The notes beneath the pieces are model-generated. The model did not search any database and had not been told where the DNA came from. It worked only from the letters and a program-made list of their open reading frames with translations. A stretch of 64,000 nt of DNA, from positions 661,855 to 725,854 of the forward strand of contig NZ_FTOA01000003.1 of NCBI RefSeq assembly GCF_900156605.1, given 5' to 3'. The DNA is from Insolitispirillum peregrinum (GTDB lineage Bacteria; Pseudomonadota; Alphaproteobacteria; Rhodospirillales; Rhodospirillaceae). Below are positions 49,607 through 58,409 of the stretch, piece after piece (within the stretch, counting starts at the first letter, position 1; each line of letters begins with the position of its first letter). Position numbers and translations under genes: made by a program.

Positions 49607-51847
49607 ATGAACGACATTTCTCCGCTCCCTGCGGGCAACGATGCAGGCCCGGTGCTGAATGTCTCCCGGCGTGGCTTTCTGGGGACCTCGCTGAGTGCGC
49701 TGGTGCTGGCCGTGGCCGTGCCACTGGCACCCCGCCGGGCGATGGCTGCCGCTGCGGCGTCTCCGGCGGCGGTGACGCCGGGAACGCGGGTGCAGGCCTT
49801 TCTGGAAATCCGCCCGGACAGCACGGTTCTGTTCCACAGCGCCTTTGTCGAAGGTGGGCAGGGTATCTTTACCGCCATGGCGCAAATCGTCGGCGAAGAA
49901 CTCGATATCGACCCGGCCCGCTTTACCGTCGAGGTCGCGCCGCCCGGTGCCGATTACCTGCTGATCGGCGGCATGCGCTTTACCGGCGGCAGCATGTCGG
50001 TGCGGATGAGCTATCAGGCGATGCGCACTCTGGGGGCCTCGGCCCGGCAGATGCTGTTGCAGGTGGCCGCCGAGCGGTTACAGGTGCCGGTCGCCGACCT
50101 GAAGACCGAGCCGGGGCAGGTGATCCATCCGGCCAGTGGCAGGGTGATCCCCTATGGCGAGCTGGCAACGGCGGCGGCAGCCCTGCCGCTGCCGGAAAAG
50201 GTGGCCTTGCGCTCCAGGGAGGATTTCCGCTGGATCGGCAAGCCGGTGGCCCGGCTGGATGTGCTGGACAAATCGACCGGCAAGGTGCGCTATGCGATCG
50301 ATCAGGTGGTCGAGGACATGCTGTATGCCGCCGTTCAGCACAGCCCGCGTCTGGGCGGCGAGCCGGGGGCACTGGCCAATGAGGCCGAGGTCAAGGCAAT
50401 GCCGGGCGTCCATTCGGTCCATCGTTTGCCGGGTGCGGTGGCGGTGGTGGCCGATAGCTGGTGGCGGGCACGGCGAGCGGTCGAGACGTTGCAGGTGAGT
50501 TGGAACGAACCGGCTGCCGGAACGCCGCAGGCGATGCCGGCCACCTTCTCCTCCGAAGCCCACCGCACCAGACTGAAGCAGGCCCCCGGCCCGGATCTGG
50601 CTTTTGAAGAACAGGGCAATGTCACCAAGGGGCTGAAGCAGGCCAAAAAGATCGTCGAGGCGGTTTATGATGCGCCGCATCTGGCCCATGGTCAGATGGA
50701 ACCTCCGTCGTCGCTGGCCCGCTGGAATGCCGATGGCACGGTGGAGCTGTGGCTGCCCAATCAGGCCCCCGAGATGTTTCAGGGCGCCGCCGCCAAGGTT
50801 GCCGGGGTACCCCCGGAGAAGGTGATCATCCATTCCCCGATGCTGGGGGGATTCTTTGGGCGGCACTTCCTCTATGCCTCGGCCAGTCCGTTCCCGCAGG
50901 CGATTTTGCTGGCCAAGGCGGTGGGGCGTCCGGTGAAGGTGCTGTGGAGCCGCGAAGAAGAGTTCCTGCGCGATGCCGTGCGCCCGATGGGGGTGGCTCG
51001 TTTCCGCGCTGGTCTCGATGCCCACGGTCGGCCCGTCGCCCTGCATGGGGTGGCGGTCGGTGAAGGCCCTGCCGGGCGCTGGTTCGGTCGCAAGCCGGAC
51101 AAGGTTGACAGCACGGCGGTCGAAGGCATCGCCGGAAAGGTTTATGACATTCCCCATCGGCGGGTTGGTCACATCCATGTTGATGACCCGGCGGTGATCG
51201 GCTTCTGGCGTTCGGTCGGTCATTCGATGAATGACTTCTTTTACGAATGCTTCTTTGACGAAATGGCCGATGCCGGGAAGCACGACCCCTATGAACTGCG
51301 GCGCGAGCTGCTGAAGAACAGCCCGCGCCATCGCACCCTGCTGGAAGCGGTGGCTGAACTGGCCGGGGGCTGGCGGCGCGGTCCCTATACCGCCGACGAT
51401 GGCAGCCAGCGCGCGCGCGGGGTGGCGATGGCCTCGCCGTTCGGCAGTGAAGTGGCAACGATGGCCGAAGTCTCGCTGAAGGATGGCGTGGTGGTGGTCC
51501 ATACGGTGTGGGTGGCGATTGATCCCGGCAGCATCGTCAACCCGGCGGTGATCGAGGCGCAGGTGCGCTCGGCGGTGGCGCTGGGCCTGTCGGCGACCTT
51601 GCTGGAACAGGTGGTCTATGTCGATGGCATGCCGCAGGCCCGCAACTATGACCTCTATCCGATCCTGCCGCCGGACCGGATGCCCGAGGTGAAGGTGCGG
51701 ATCGTGGAAAGCGGTGCGCCGATGGGCGGGATTGGCGAACCGGGCCTGCCGGGGGTACCGCCCGCGGTGGTCAACGCTCTGGCGGCGCTGACCGGGCATC
51801 GGGTGCGCAGTCTGCCGTTGTCCAAAGCGGTTCTGGGTAAAGCGTAA
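49607..51847 (+). CDS. Molybdopterin-binding large subunit of a molybdenum hydroxylase (IorB-type), Tat-exported
   Basis: 746-aa large subunit of the xanthine-dehydrogenase family, in the IorB/AldH-like group. A Tat signal is evident: SRRGFLGTSLSALVLAVAVP (residues 20-39), followed by APRRAMA. Downstream, blocks GRHFLYASA, FWRSVGHSMNDFFYE, and GIGEPGLPGVPPAVVNAL (with the active-site Glu near 719) fit Mo-hydroxylases. Start at 49607, AGGAGG 5 bases upstream. With the small subunit, XdhC and MocA-like proteins it makes a self-contained module for a periplasmic N-heterocycle or aldehyde oxidase; the substrate is not known. Ends at a strong bidirectional terminator. Confidence 0.9.
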   Translation: MNDISPLPAGNDAGPVLNVSRRGFLGTSLSALVLAVAVPLAPRRAMAAAAASPAAVTPGTRVQAFLEIRPDSTVLFHSAFVEGGQGIFTAMAQIVGEELDIDPARFTVEVAPPGADYLLIGGMRFTGGSMSVRMSYQAMRTLGASARQMLLQVAAERLQVPVADLKTEPGQVIHPASGRVIPYGELATAAAALPLPEKVALRSREDFRWIGKPVARLDVLDKSTGKVRYAIDQVVEDMLYAAVQHSPRLGGEPGALANEAEVKAMPGVHSVHRLPGAVAVVADSWWRARRAVETLQVSWNEPAAGTPQAMPATFSSEAHRTRLKQAPGPDLAFEEQGNVTKGLKQAKKIVEAVYDAPHLAHGQMEPPSSLARWNADGTVELWLPNQAPEMFQGAAAKVAGVPPEKVIIHSPMLGGFFGRHFLYASASPFPQAILLAKAVGRPVKVLWSREEEFLRDAVRPMGVARFRAGLDAHGRPVALHGVAVGEGPAGRWFGRKPDKVDSTAVEGIAGKVYDIPHRRVGHIHVDDPAVIGFWRSVGHSMNDFFYECFFDEMADAGKHDPYELRRELLKNSPRHRTLLEAVAELAGGWRRGPYTADDGSQRARGVAMASPFGSEVATMAEVSLKDGVVVVHTVWVAIDPGSIVNPAVIEAQVRSAVALGLSATLLEQVVYVDGMPQARNYDLYPILPPDRMPEVKVRIVESGAPMGGIGEPGLPGVPPAVVNALAALTGHRVRSLPLSKAVLGKA

Positions 51848-51851
51848 AGAC

Positions 51852-51896
51852 AAGAAAGCCCCGGTGTGGAAAAGCTATCCACACCGGGGCTTTCTT
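51852..51896. terminator. Bidirectional terminator between iorB-like and sppA genes
   Basis: Perfect 19-bp inverted repeat (51852-51870 and 51878-51896) with core AAAGCCCCGGTGTGGA and short T runs at both ends, between convergent genes. Confidence 0.9.
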
Positions 51897-51912
51897 TTGA
51901 CGGCACCGTTTC

Positions 51913-53706
51913 TTACGGAGCCTTGTGCGACAGCGGCGGCCCCAGCAGGGCCGGGCCCTGACTGGCCACCCGCGCATGGCCCATCACCTCGTTCAGCGGC
52001 TGCAGGCTGGCCGACAAGCGGCTGAAGGTAGCAGCAGCCGAGGCCAGTTGCTTCAGGTTCAGGCTGTCGAGCAGCGCGGTCAGGCCGTCCTGTTCCTCGG
52101 GGAACGGGCGCAGGTTGATCGGGGCATCCGGGTCAAGGCCGATTTCCTGCTTGGCCAGCCGGATGGCTTCGTATTGTCCGCCCAGTGTATCGACCAGTCC
52201 GACGTTCAGGGCATCGCTGCCGGTCCAGATGCGGCCACGGGCCACCTTGTCGACGATCTCGGGCGACAGGTGGCGCGAGGCTCCGACCTTTTCGGTGAAG
52301 TCACGATAGGCGTTGTCGACACCCTTTTCAAACTGGCTGCGCTGGACATCGCTAAAGCCATGGTGCGGGCTCCACATGGTGGCGTAATCCCCCAGCGCCA
52401 CCGTTTCCCACGTCACATTCAGTTTGCTCCACATCTCCTGCAGCACCGGCTTGAAGGCATAAACGCCGATCGAGCCGGTAATGGTGGCCGGTTGCGCCAC
52501 CACTTTGGAGGCGGGCAGGGCAACGAAATAGCCGCCCGAGGCCGCCATGTCGCCCATCGACACGATCACCGGAATCTCGGCTTCGCGCGCCAGCATCAGT
52601 TCGCGCCAGATGGTGTCCGAGGCGACGTACGAGCCACCGGGGCTGCTGATCCGCAGGACAATGGCCCGCACGTCGGGATCATTGGCCGCATCGTGGATGG
52701 CCTGCGCCACATCATCGCTGTTCTGGCCATCACCGGGCATCACTTCGCCACGGGCAATCAAGCCGGTCACCTGAATCAGTGCGATATGGGGCATTTTGGC
52801 CCGTGCGGCCTGCTGTTCTTTCTGTCGGGCATCGACCACGCCGAGGTATTCGTCGAGGCTCATCCGCTCTTCGGCGCTGGTCTGGGTCTGGATGGCGTCG
52901 TCAGCCTGATCAGCATAGCCGATGTGGTCGATCAGCTTGTGCGACAGGGCATCGCGGGCAGACAGTGGCGCGCCGTCCAGCAGGTTGCCGACCTTTTCCT
53001 TGTCGAGGCCGGTGTGTTTGGCAACGCCGTCGACCACCTGATCCCGCCAGCTTTCCAGCAGGCGCAGCAGGCTGATGCGGTGCGGCTCGCTCATGCTGTC
53101 GCGGGCGGCGCTGTCCATCGCATTCTTGTATTCCCAGCGGCGGACCAGTTCGGTGGAAATGCCCAGTTCTTTCAAGGCATTGTGTACAAAGGGAACTTCG
53201 ATGCCAAAGCCGGACAGGCCCAGATCGCCTGACGGCTGAAGCCAGATGTCATCAAAGGCCGTTGCCAGATAATAGCTGTGGGTGCCGCCGCCTGCTTCGC
53301 CGATGGTCGGAGAAAAAACCTGCGTCGGCTTGCCGCTGGCGTGGAACCGCCCGATGGCATCGCGCAGTTCCTGCACTTCGGCCATCGACAGCGGAGAGTC
53401 CGACAGCGTGGCCTGCAAACCGACCACCCGTGGGTCGGCTGCGGCGCTGTCAATGGCGGTGATGGCCCGTTGCAGGGTGGTGGTCGGGGTACCGAACACC
53501 GCGCGCCATGGCTCGTCGTCGCGTTCGGGCATCGGGGCATCAAGGTCCAGCGCCAGCACAAAGCGGTCACTTTCCTTGTAGACGGCTTCGGCACCGCCAA
53601 ACGACCCCAGGGTGTGCAGGATTCCCCAGCCGGCGCCGGCGATCAGGACAGCGATCAGGCCGATCACCGCAAACAAGATGGTGACGGCCTTGCCAATCAA
53701 GCGCAT
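51913..53706 (-). CDS. sppA: Signal peptide peptidase SppA, 67-kDa type
   Basis: 597-aa membrane-anchored serine protease that degrades cleaved signal peptides. TM anchor at about 5-28. Duplicated peptidase S49 domain: the first half carries the general-base Lys in RRWEYKNAMDS (K194), the second half the nucleophile Ser in MGDMAASGGYF (S390), as in E. coli SppA. FRGSIIENL-type sequences are not relevant; other family blocks are VLRISSPGGSYVASD and TITGSIGVYA. The start at 53706 has a GAGG-like site (AAGGAGGG) upstream. Single gene. Length is typical of the long form (about 600 aa). Confidence 0.94.
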   Translation of the reverse strand: MRLIGKAVTILFAVIGLIAVLIAGAGWGILHTLGSFGGAEAVYKESDRFVLALDLDAPMPERDDEPWRAVFGTPTTTLQRAITAIDSAAADPRVVGLQATLSDSPLSMAEVQELRDAIGRFHASGKPTQVFSPTIGEAGGGTHSYYLATAFDDIWLQPSGDLGLSGFGIEVPFVHNALKELGISTELVRRWEYKNAMDSAARDSMSEPHRISLLRLLESWRDQVVDGVAKHTGLDKEKVGNLLDGAPLSARDALSHKLIDHIGYADQADDAIQTQTSAEERMSLDEYLGVVDARQKEQQAARAKMPHIALIQVTGLIARGEVMPGDGQNSDDVAQAIHDAANDPDVRAIVLRISSPGGSYVASDTIWRELMLAREAEIPVIVSMGDMAASGGYFVALPASKVVAQPATITGSIGVYAFKPVLQEMWSKLNVTWETVALGDYATMWSPHHGFSDVQRSQFEKGVDNAYRDFTEKVGASRHLSPEIVDKVARGRIWTGSDALNVGLVDTLGGQYEAIRLAKQEIGLDPDAPINLRPFPEEQDGLTALLDSLNLKQLASAAATFSRLSASLQPLNEVMGHARVASQGPALLGPPLSHKAP

Positions 53707-53852
53707 GGGAAACCCTCCTTCCGCTAAAGCCGATCTGTAACGACAGGTCTGTCTTTCGGTTTATGGGGCGAAGGGCTGCCCGTCAAGGTTTCCTGTCGCG
53801 GACAGGCACCTTTCCGCCCGAAGGGGACGAAATCCCCTCCGGATCAGGATGT

Positions 53853-54176
53853 TCAGGTCGCCTGGCCGATCATCGGCAGCCCGGCGGCCTGCCATGCCAG
53901 AATACCGCCGGTCAGGTTGTAAACCGGGGTGCGGCCGGTCATCATCGCCACCTGTGTGGCATCGGCGGACCGACGGCCGGAACGGCACATGATCACCGTT
54001 GGCTTGCCGTTGGCGTCGGGGATGGCGAGCGGGTCAAAGGATGACAGCGGCAGCAACAGGGCTTGCGGCAGGCGGGCCTGATCCCATTCGGCCTGTTCAC
54101 GGACGTCGATCAGCAGAACGTCGTCTTTTTCCAGCCATTCATTAAGGGTGGTGACGGAAATCTCGGGCAGGCTCAT
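53853..54176 (-). CDS. Single-domain rhodanese (GlpE/PspE-like)
   Basis: 107-aa cytoplasmic rhodanese (sulfurtransferase) domain, using an active-site Cys for persulfide transfer. Blocks LLIDVREQAEWDQARLPQAL, active-site loop VIMCRSGRRS (Cys followed by R-S-G-R-R-S, about residues 64-71) and YNLTGGILAWQAAGLP. The start at 54176 has GGAG 7 bases upstream, and the frame is open further to 54218. It stands alone, 146 bases from sppA. Not obviously linked to the BigR-like regulator at 41148, though both concern sulfane sulfur. Confidence 0.92.
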   Translation of the reverse strand: MSLPEISVTTLNEWLEKDDVLLIDVREQAEWDQARLPQALLLPLSSFDPLAIPDANGKPTVIMCRSGRRSADATQVAMMTGRTPVYNLTGGILAWQAAGLPMIGQAT

Positions 54177-54382
54177 GGTGGTCTCCTGAGGACGGGGGAT
54201 GGCGGCAGGACCGAACAAAAAGGCACAACGATCCTGTCGGGCTTTGCCCAGTGTGATAGCCCACTCTTTGGGGCAGGCTCAATTAAAAAACTTTTCTGAC
54301 AGACCCCGGATAACGGTGATTTCATGATCGTCAGGTTTGGCTTTCTGCTAGAGAACAGGCTATAGAGTGCGTCGGGACAATG

Positions 54383-54422
54383 CCGCGACAGGCGTTCCCG
54401 GGCCGCGACAGGCGTTCCCGGG
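54383..54422. repeat. 20-bp perfect tandem duplication upstream of corA-like gene
   Basis: CCGCGACAGGCGTTCCCGGG occurs twice without spacer (54383-54402, 54403-54422). It lies in the 350-base interval between the rhodanese and corA-like genes, which otherwise shows no gene and no Mg-responsive riboswitch that I could recognise. Confidence 0.8.
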
Positions 54423-54527
54423 CAGAAATACCGTCATCACACAGGCTTGGGACTGGCCCGGTTCGCTCTGAACCGGCGGATGTCTGGCCGGATGACTTTT
54501 GATGTGGGTGCCGGAAAGGAGACCGCG

Positions 54528-55511
54528 ATGCTGACCGTTTACATTCCTGGCCCCACGGGACTGATTACGTTTGCGCCGGTTCCCGGCGAACCGGTCCCGC
54601 ACGAAGCGGTGTGGATTGACCTGCTCAATCCCCAGCAGGCCGAGGTCATGCGGGTCGAAGAAGTGTGCGGGCTGGAGCTGCCGACCCGTGAAGAAATGCA
54701 GGAAATCGAAGTGTCCAGCCGTCTGTATCAGGAAGACGGTGGCATGTTCCTGACCGCGACCGTCCTGTCGCAGTCAGAAAGCGATCATCCCGAAACAACG
54801 GCGGTGACCTTCATTCTGGCCGGTGACCGGCTGGTAACGGTCCGCCACGCCGAACCCAAGCCGTTCCGCGCCTTTGCCCTGCGTGCCTTGCGGCAATCGT
54901 CGCTGCGGCGGGCCGATCAAATCCTGCTCGGGCTGCTGGAAGCGGTGATCGACCGGGCCGCCGATATTCTGGAACGGGTGACCAGCGATGTGGACAGCCT
55001 GTCGCGCGAGGTGTTCGAGCATTCGCGGGAAACCGGGGAAAACATCCGCGACTTTCAGGAAATCCTGCGTCATGTCGGCCAGACCGGCAACGTGTCCAGC
55101 CGGGCCTCGGACAGTCTGATGTCGATTGGTCGCCTGCTGGCTTTTCTCAGTCAGGGGATCCCGGTGCAGTCCACCAAGGGGGTCGCCAAGGATGCCCGGA
55201 CGCAGGTGAAAGTGATGTGGCGCGACGTGCAGTCGCTGATTGATCACGCCAACTTTCTGGCCGGAAAGATCACCTTCCTGCAGGATGCGACGCTGGGGAT
55301 GATCAGCATCGAACAGAACGCCATCATCAAGATTTTCTCGGTGGTGGCGGTGATCTTCCTGCCGCCGACGCTGGTCGCCAGTATTTACGGCATGAACTTT
55401 CAGGTGATGCCGGAACTGGAATGGCGGCTGGGCTATCCGTGGGCCCTGTTCCTGATGCTGGTGTCTGCGGTGCTGCCGTATCTGTATTTCAAGCGCAAGC
55501 GCTGGCTTTAG
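54528..55511 (+). CDS. corA: CorA-family magnesium/divalent cation transporter
   Basis: 327-aa CorA-type channel. A large cytoplasmic alpha/beta domain and stalk helices precede two C-terminal TM segments; the first ends with the family signature YGMNF (ASIYGMNFQ, about residue 290) and the second is WALFLMLVSAVLPYLYF. The positively charged end KRKRWL is typical. GGAG lies 7 bases before the ATG. The stop codon TAG overlaps the first bases of repeat unit B (55510). Mg2+ is the usual substrate; Co or Ni are possible. Confidence 0.93.
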   Translation: MLTVYIPGPTGLITFAPVPGEPVPHEAVWIDLLNPQQAEVMRVEEVCGLELPTREEMQEIEVSSRLYQEDGGMFLTATVLSQSESDHPETTAVTFILAGDRLVTVRHAEPKPFRAFALRALRQSSLRRADQILLGLLEAVIDRAADILERVTSDVDSLSREVFEHSRETGENIRDFQEILRHVGQTGNVSSRASDSLMSIGRLLAFLSQGIPVQSTKGVAKDARTQVKVMWRDVQSLIDHANFLAGKITFLQDATLGMISIEQNAIIKIFSVVAVIFLPPTLVASIYGMNFQVMPELEWRLGYPWALFLMLVSAVLPYLYFKRKRWL

Positions 55512-55613
55512 AGCATTTTCCGTTCTCTCTGGATCACTTCAAATGCTCTAGCGTCTTGTATTTTCAGCAAATACGTCGTCGCAGATGGACCCATCTGCTC
55601 GGGATTTGCTCTA
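55510..55613. repeat. 104-bp palindromic repeat unit B (copy 3)
   Basis: AGAGCATTTTCCG at the left, CAAATGCTCT in the middle, then AGCAAATACGTCGTCGCAGATG and CATCTGCTCGGGATTTGCT to CTCTA. The left end overlaps the corA-like stop codon by two bases. A degenerate composite repeat follows. Confidence 0.88.
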
Positions 55614-55616
55614 GAG

Positions 55617-55894
55617 GAGTGAGCCCAAAAGCGGGAACCGGTTTTGCGCAAAATCACTGCGGCAAAGCAGGATCGTGGAGCGCTGCTCCACACCTCGCCG
55701 GGGCCTTGAGGCCCCGGACCCCATTGATTTGATTTTTAAAGAAAAATGGGGGTTTGGGGGCATCGCCACCAAACGGGTTCGGGCGGTAGCCCGCACTGAT
55801 CCCACCAACTATCGTGTCCTGTGGTTGACCGCAGACGGTCAGCTCGAAATTGTTTGTGCGAACACCGCTTCCCGCTTTTCGCAGAAACAATGCT
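55617..55894 (+). repeat. Degenerate composite repeat: A variant, truncated insert C, second A variant
   Basis: 55617-55664 is a diverged unit A (AAAAGCGGGAACCGGTTTTGCGC). Insert C follows from about 55671 to 55823: it keeps GGAGCGCTGCTCC, GGGGCCTTGAGGCCCC and GATTTTTAAAGAAAAATGG and its right end (ATCGTGTCCTGTG), but the left inverted repeat is lost. A second, reversed A variant lies at 55850-55894. Confidence 0.7.
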
Positions 55895-56648
55895 CGGGCA
55901 GACTCGGGACTTGGGTGCTGTTTTTGCATCAGACGGTGGCGGCACCATGATCCGGTCCTCTACGACTTTCGTCTTTTTTCGTGACATTCATGATTATCCT
56001 CTACCGCTATCCAAGGGATGCCCTGGATGACGCAATCAGGCGTTCTGCCTTGAGGAACAATCCCCTATCAAAAGAACAATCGTTCTTACTCATGTCAAGT
56101 TATCGTAACCCTTCATACAGCTCTGTGTCGTTGGTATACCAGGGCAGACAACCAGCGTGTCCAGCAAGACATGTGAAACTTGATTTTTGTTTCTTTTACA
56201 GTGGGCTACGACATTCTTTGAAGAAAATGGACCATGGTATATACAGTGAGGTCATGGCAATATGAAAACGGCACGCTTCTTGATATGAGTGGAGGGGGCC
56301 CCGTCTGTCTGCCCCTCCTGACTTCAGCCCCCCCCATCCTGACCGTATGGTCCTGATCGGGGGGCGTGCGTGCGTTCCAGCAACAGGGCGTCTTCCTGCA
56401 AGGACACAGCCTGCCCTTGCGTTCGGGGATGCTCTGCTGCCGTGCAATAGAGGCGCTCGTTTCCGTGAAACAGGGTTTGCCTGATTCGACCATCTTCTGG
56501 GGTGTTTTCTCGACGATTGAAAACACTCTACGCTTTTAGTGCCGCATTTTCCGGGCCGTTGACCGTCAACAGTCACCTTGAAAATGTCTGGGACCGTGCC
56601 GTATGCGCAAGGATAAGACCGGCGCAGAAAATCAAAGGGAATACCGGT
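55895..56648. other. Gene-free leader region of the type I secretion operon
   Basis: About 750 bases, AT-rich in 55960-56280, with no credible coding frame and no repeat-family member. It should hold the promoter of the secretion operon. An in-frame extension of the first ABC gene reaches 56502, but its composition suggests it is not coding. Confidence 0.45.
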
Positions 56649-58409
56649 GTGAAATCCGCTCTCGCCCCGTACGCTGACAGTCGAAGTGCCGTGCCGACCC
56701 TGGCAACGGCCACCATCACCATGAACATTCTGGGGCTGGCCTTGCCGCTGGCCCTGTTGCAGGTCTATGACCGCATCATTCCGGCCAGCTCGGTGGGAAC
56801 CCTCGCCGTGCTGATCCTCGGCGTGGTCATCGCCATGGTGATGGAAAACGTTTTGCGACTGGCGCGCAGCACCACCACCAGCTGGATGGGGGCCCGCTTT
56901 GAACATCTGGCCAGTTGTGCGGCATTTGACCGCCTGCTGACCGCCCCGATCCACAAGGTCGAAGCGACCGGGACCGGCGAGCAGCTGGAACGCATGTCGG
57001 CGATTGGTGCCCTGAAGGATTTCTACGCCGAGCAGGGGTTGGGGGTCTTCCTTGACCTGCCGTTCGTCCTGCTGTTCCTTGCCATCATCGGCCTGCTGGC
57101 CGGGTGGCTGGTGCTGGTACCACTGATCCTGCTCGGTGCCTTTGCCGTGGTGATGTACTTTGATGGCGAGAAGCTGAAGAACGCCGTTGCCGATTACAAC
57201 GTCGTCCGTGATCGTCGGCTGAACTTTGTGATCGAGGCGCTGGGCGGCATCCACACCATCAAGTCGATGGCAATGGAAAGCCAGATGCTGCAACGCTATA
57301 CCCGCCTGCAGGAAGCCGTCGCCAATGCCGACCATGTCGTTGTTCACCGCAACACCTGGGCGTTGACCCTGTCGACCCTGTTTTCACAGGGCACCACCAT
57401 TGCCGTGGCTTCCTTTGGCGCGCTGGTGGTCATTCATGGCGATCTGACCGTCGGGGGGCTGGCTGCCTGTACCCTGCTGTCTGGCCGGGCCTTGCAGCCG
57501 GTGCAGCGGGCGATCAGCATGTGGACCCGCCTGCAATCGATCCGTCTGCATCAGGCCCGCGCGGAAGAGCTGTTTGCGCTGGAAGCCCCCGAAGTCCCCG
57601 CCAAGCCGTTCCCGACCGCCAACCTGCGCGGTGCGATCACCCTGCAAAACGTCTCGTTCCGCTATGACAGCGATCTGCCGGACGTGTTCCACGATGTTTC
57701 GATCGATATTGCCGCCGGGGAATGTATCGGGATCACCGGCACCAACGGCTGTGGCAAATCGACTCTGCTGGGATTGATGCGCGGCGTTCTGGCCCCCACC
57801 GACGGCACCGTCCTGCTCGATCACCAGCCGATCACCGCCTATAGCCAGAACGACCTGAAGCGCGGCGGTATCGCCTATCTGCCGCATCAGGTGTCGCTGT
57901 TCCGTGGCAGCATCATTGAAAATCTGACCATGTTCCGCCCGGAGCTGCGCAATGCCGCGATGGAGGTCGCCCATGCCATCGGGCTGGATGACGTGGTGGC
58001 GACCTTGCCGCAGGGCTTTGATACGCCGATTGCCGATGGTGCCGCCGATGCGATGCCGCGTGGTATTCGCCAGCGAATCGCCATCACCCGCGCGCTGACC
58101 TATCGCCCGCGCATCATCTTGTTCGACGAAGCCAACACCGCCATTGACGGCCCCGGCGACGAACGCCTGCGGCAATATCTGGAGGGCCTGAAGGGGCATT
58201 CCACGCTGGTCCTGATCACCCTGCGCCCGTCGTTGCTGAAACTGGCGGACCGCCGCTTTGACATCAGTGGCACGACGCTGGTTCAGCGCGAAGACCCAGG
58301 TCTGGTTGGTGCCCGCCGGGGCCCGCCGGACAAGCCTGCCGCCGTGACCGGTCCTTCTGTCGTCCCCCCATCCACCCCGACCCCGGCCAGCGGAGGGAGC
58401 CAGCCATGA
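56649..58409 (+). CDS. Type I secretion ABC transporter subunit 1 (non-canonical NBD)
   Basis: 586-aa half transporter (from GTG 56649, GGGA 9 bases upstream; the frame is open to 56502). TM domain about 15-300 (ITMNILGLALPLALLQVYDR opening as in PrtD/LapB permeases), no peptidase-like N-terminus, NBD about 330-560. Walker A is GTNGCGKST (about 364-372), the Q-loop is in AYLPHQVSLF, and Walker B IILFDEAN keeps the catalytic Glu (494). But the signature reads MPRGI (469-473) in place of LSGGQ, and the H-loop position has Leu (ITLRPS, 525) where His is expected. The tail (about 550-586) is Pro-rich. It overlaps the next ABC gene by ATGA, so an unequal heterodimer is likely. Confidence 0.88.
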   Translation: MKSALAPYADSRSAVPTLATATITMNILGLALPLALLQVYDRIIPASSVGTLAVLILGVVIAMVMENVLRLARSTTTSWMGARFEHLASCAAFDRLLTAPIHKVEATGTGEQLERMSAIGALKDFYAEQGLGVFLDLPFVLLFLAIIGLLAGWLVLVPLILLGAFAVVMYFDGEKLKNAVADYNVVRDRRLNFVIEALGGIHTIKSMAMESQMLQRYTRLQEAVANADHVVVHRNTWALTLSTLFSQGTTIAVASFGALVVIHGDLTVGGLAACTLLSGRALQPVQRAISMWTRLQSIRLHQARAEELFALEAPEVPAKPFPTANLRGAITLQNVSFRYDSDLPDVFHDVSIDIAAGECIGITGTNGCGKSTLLGLMRGVLAPTDGTVLLDHQPITAYSQNDLKRGGIAYLPHQVSLFRGSIIENLTMFRPELRNAAMEVAHAIGLDDVVATLPQGFDTPIADGAADAMPRGIRQRIAITRALTYRPRIILFDEANTAIDGPGDERLRQYLEGLKGHSTLVLITLRPSLLKLADRRFDISGTTLVQREDPGLVGARRGPPDKPAAVTGPSVVPPSTPTPASGGSQP

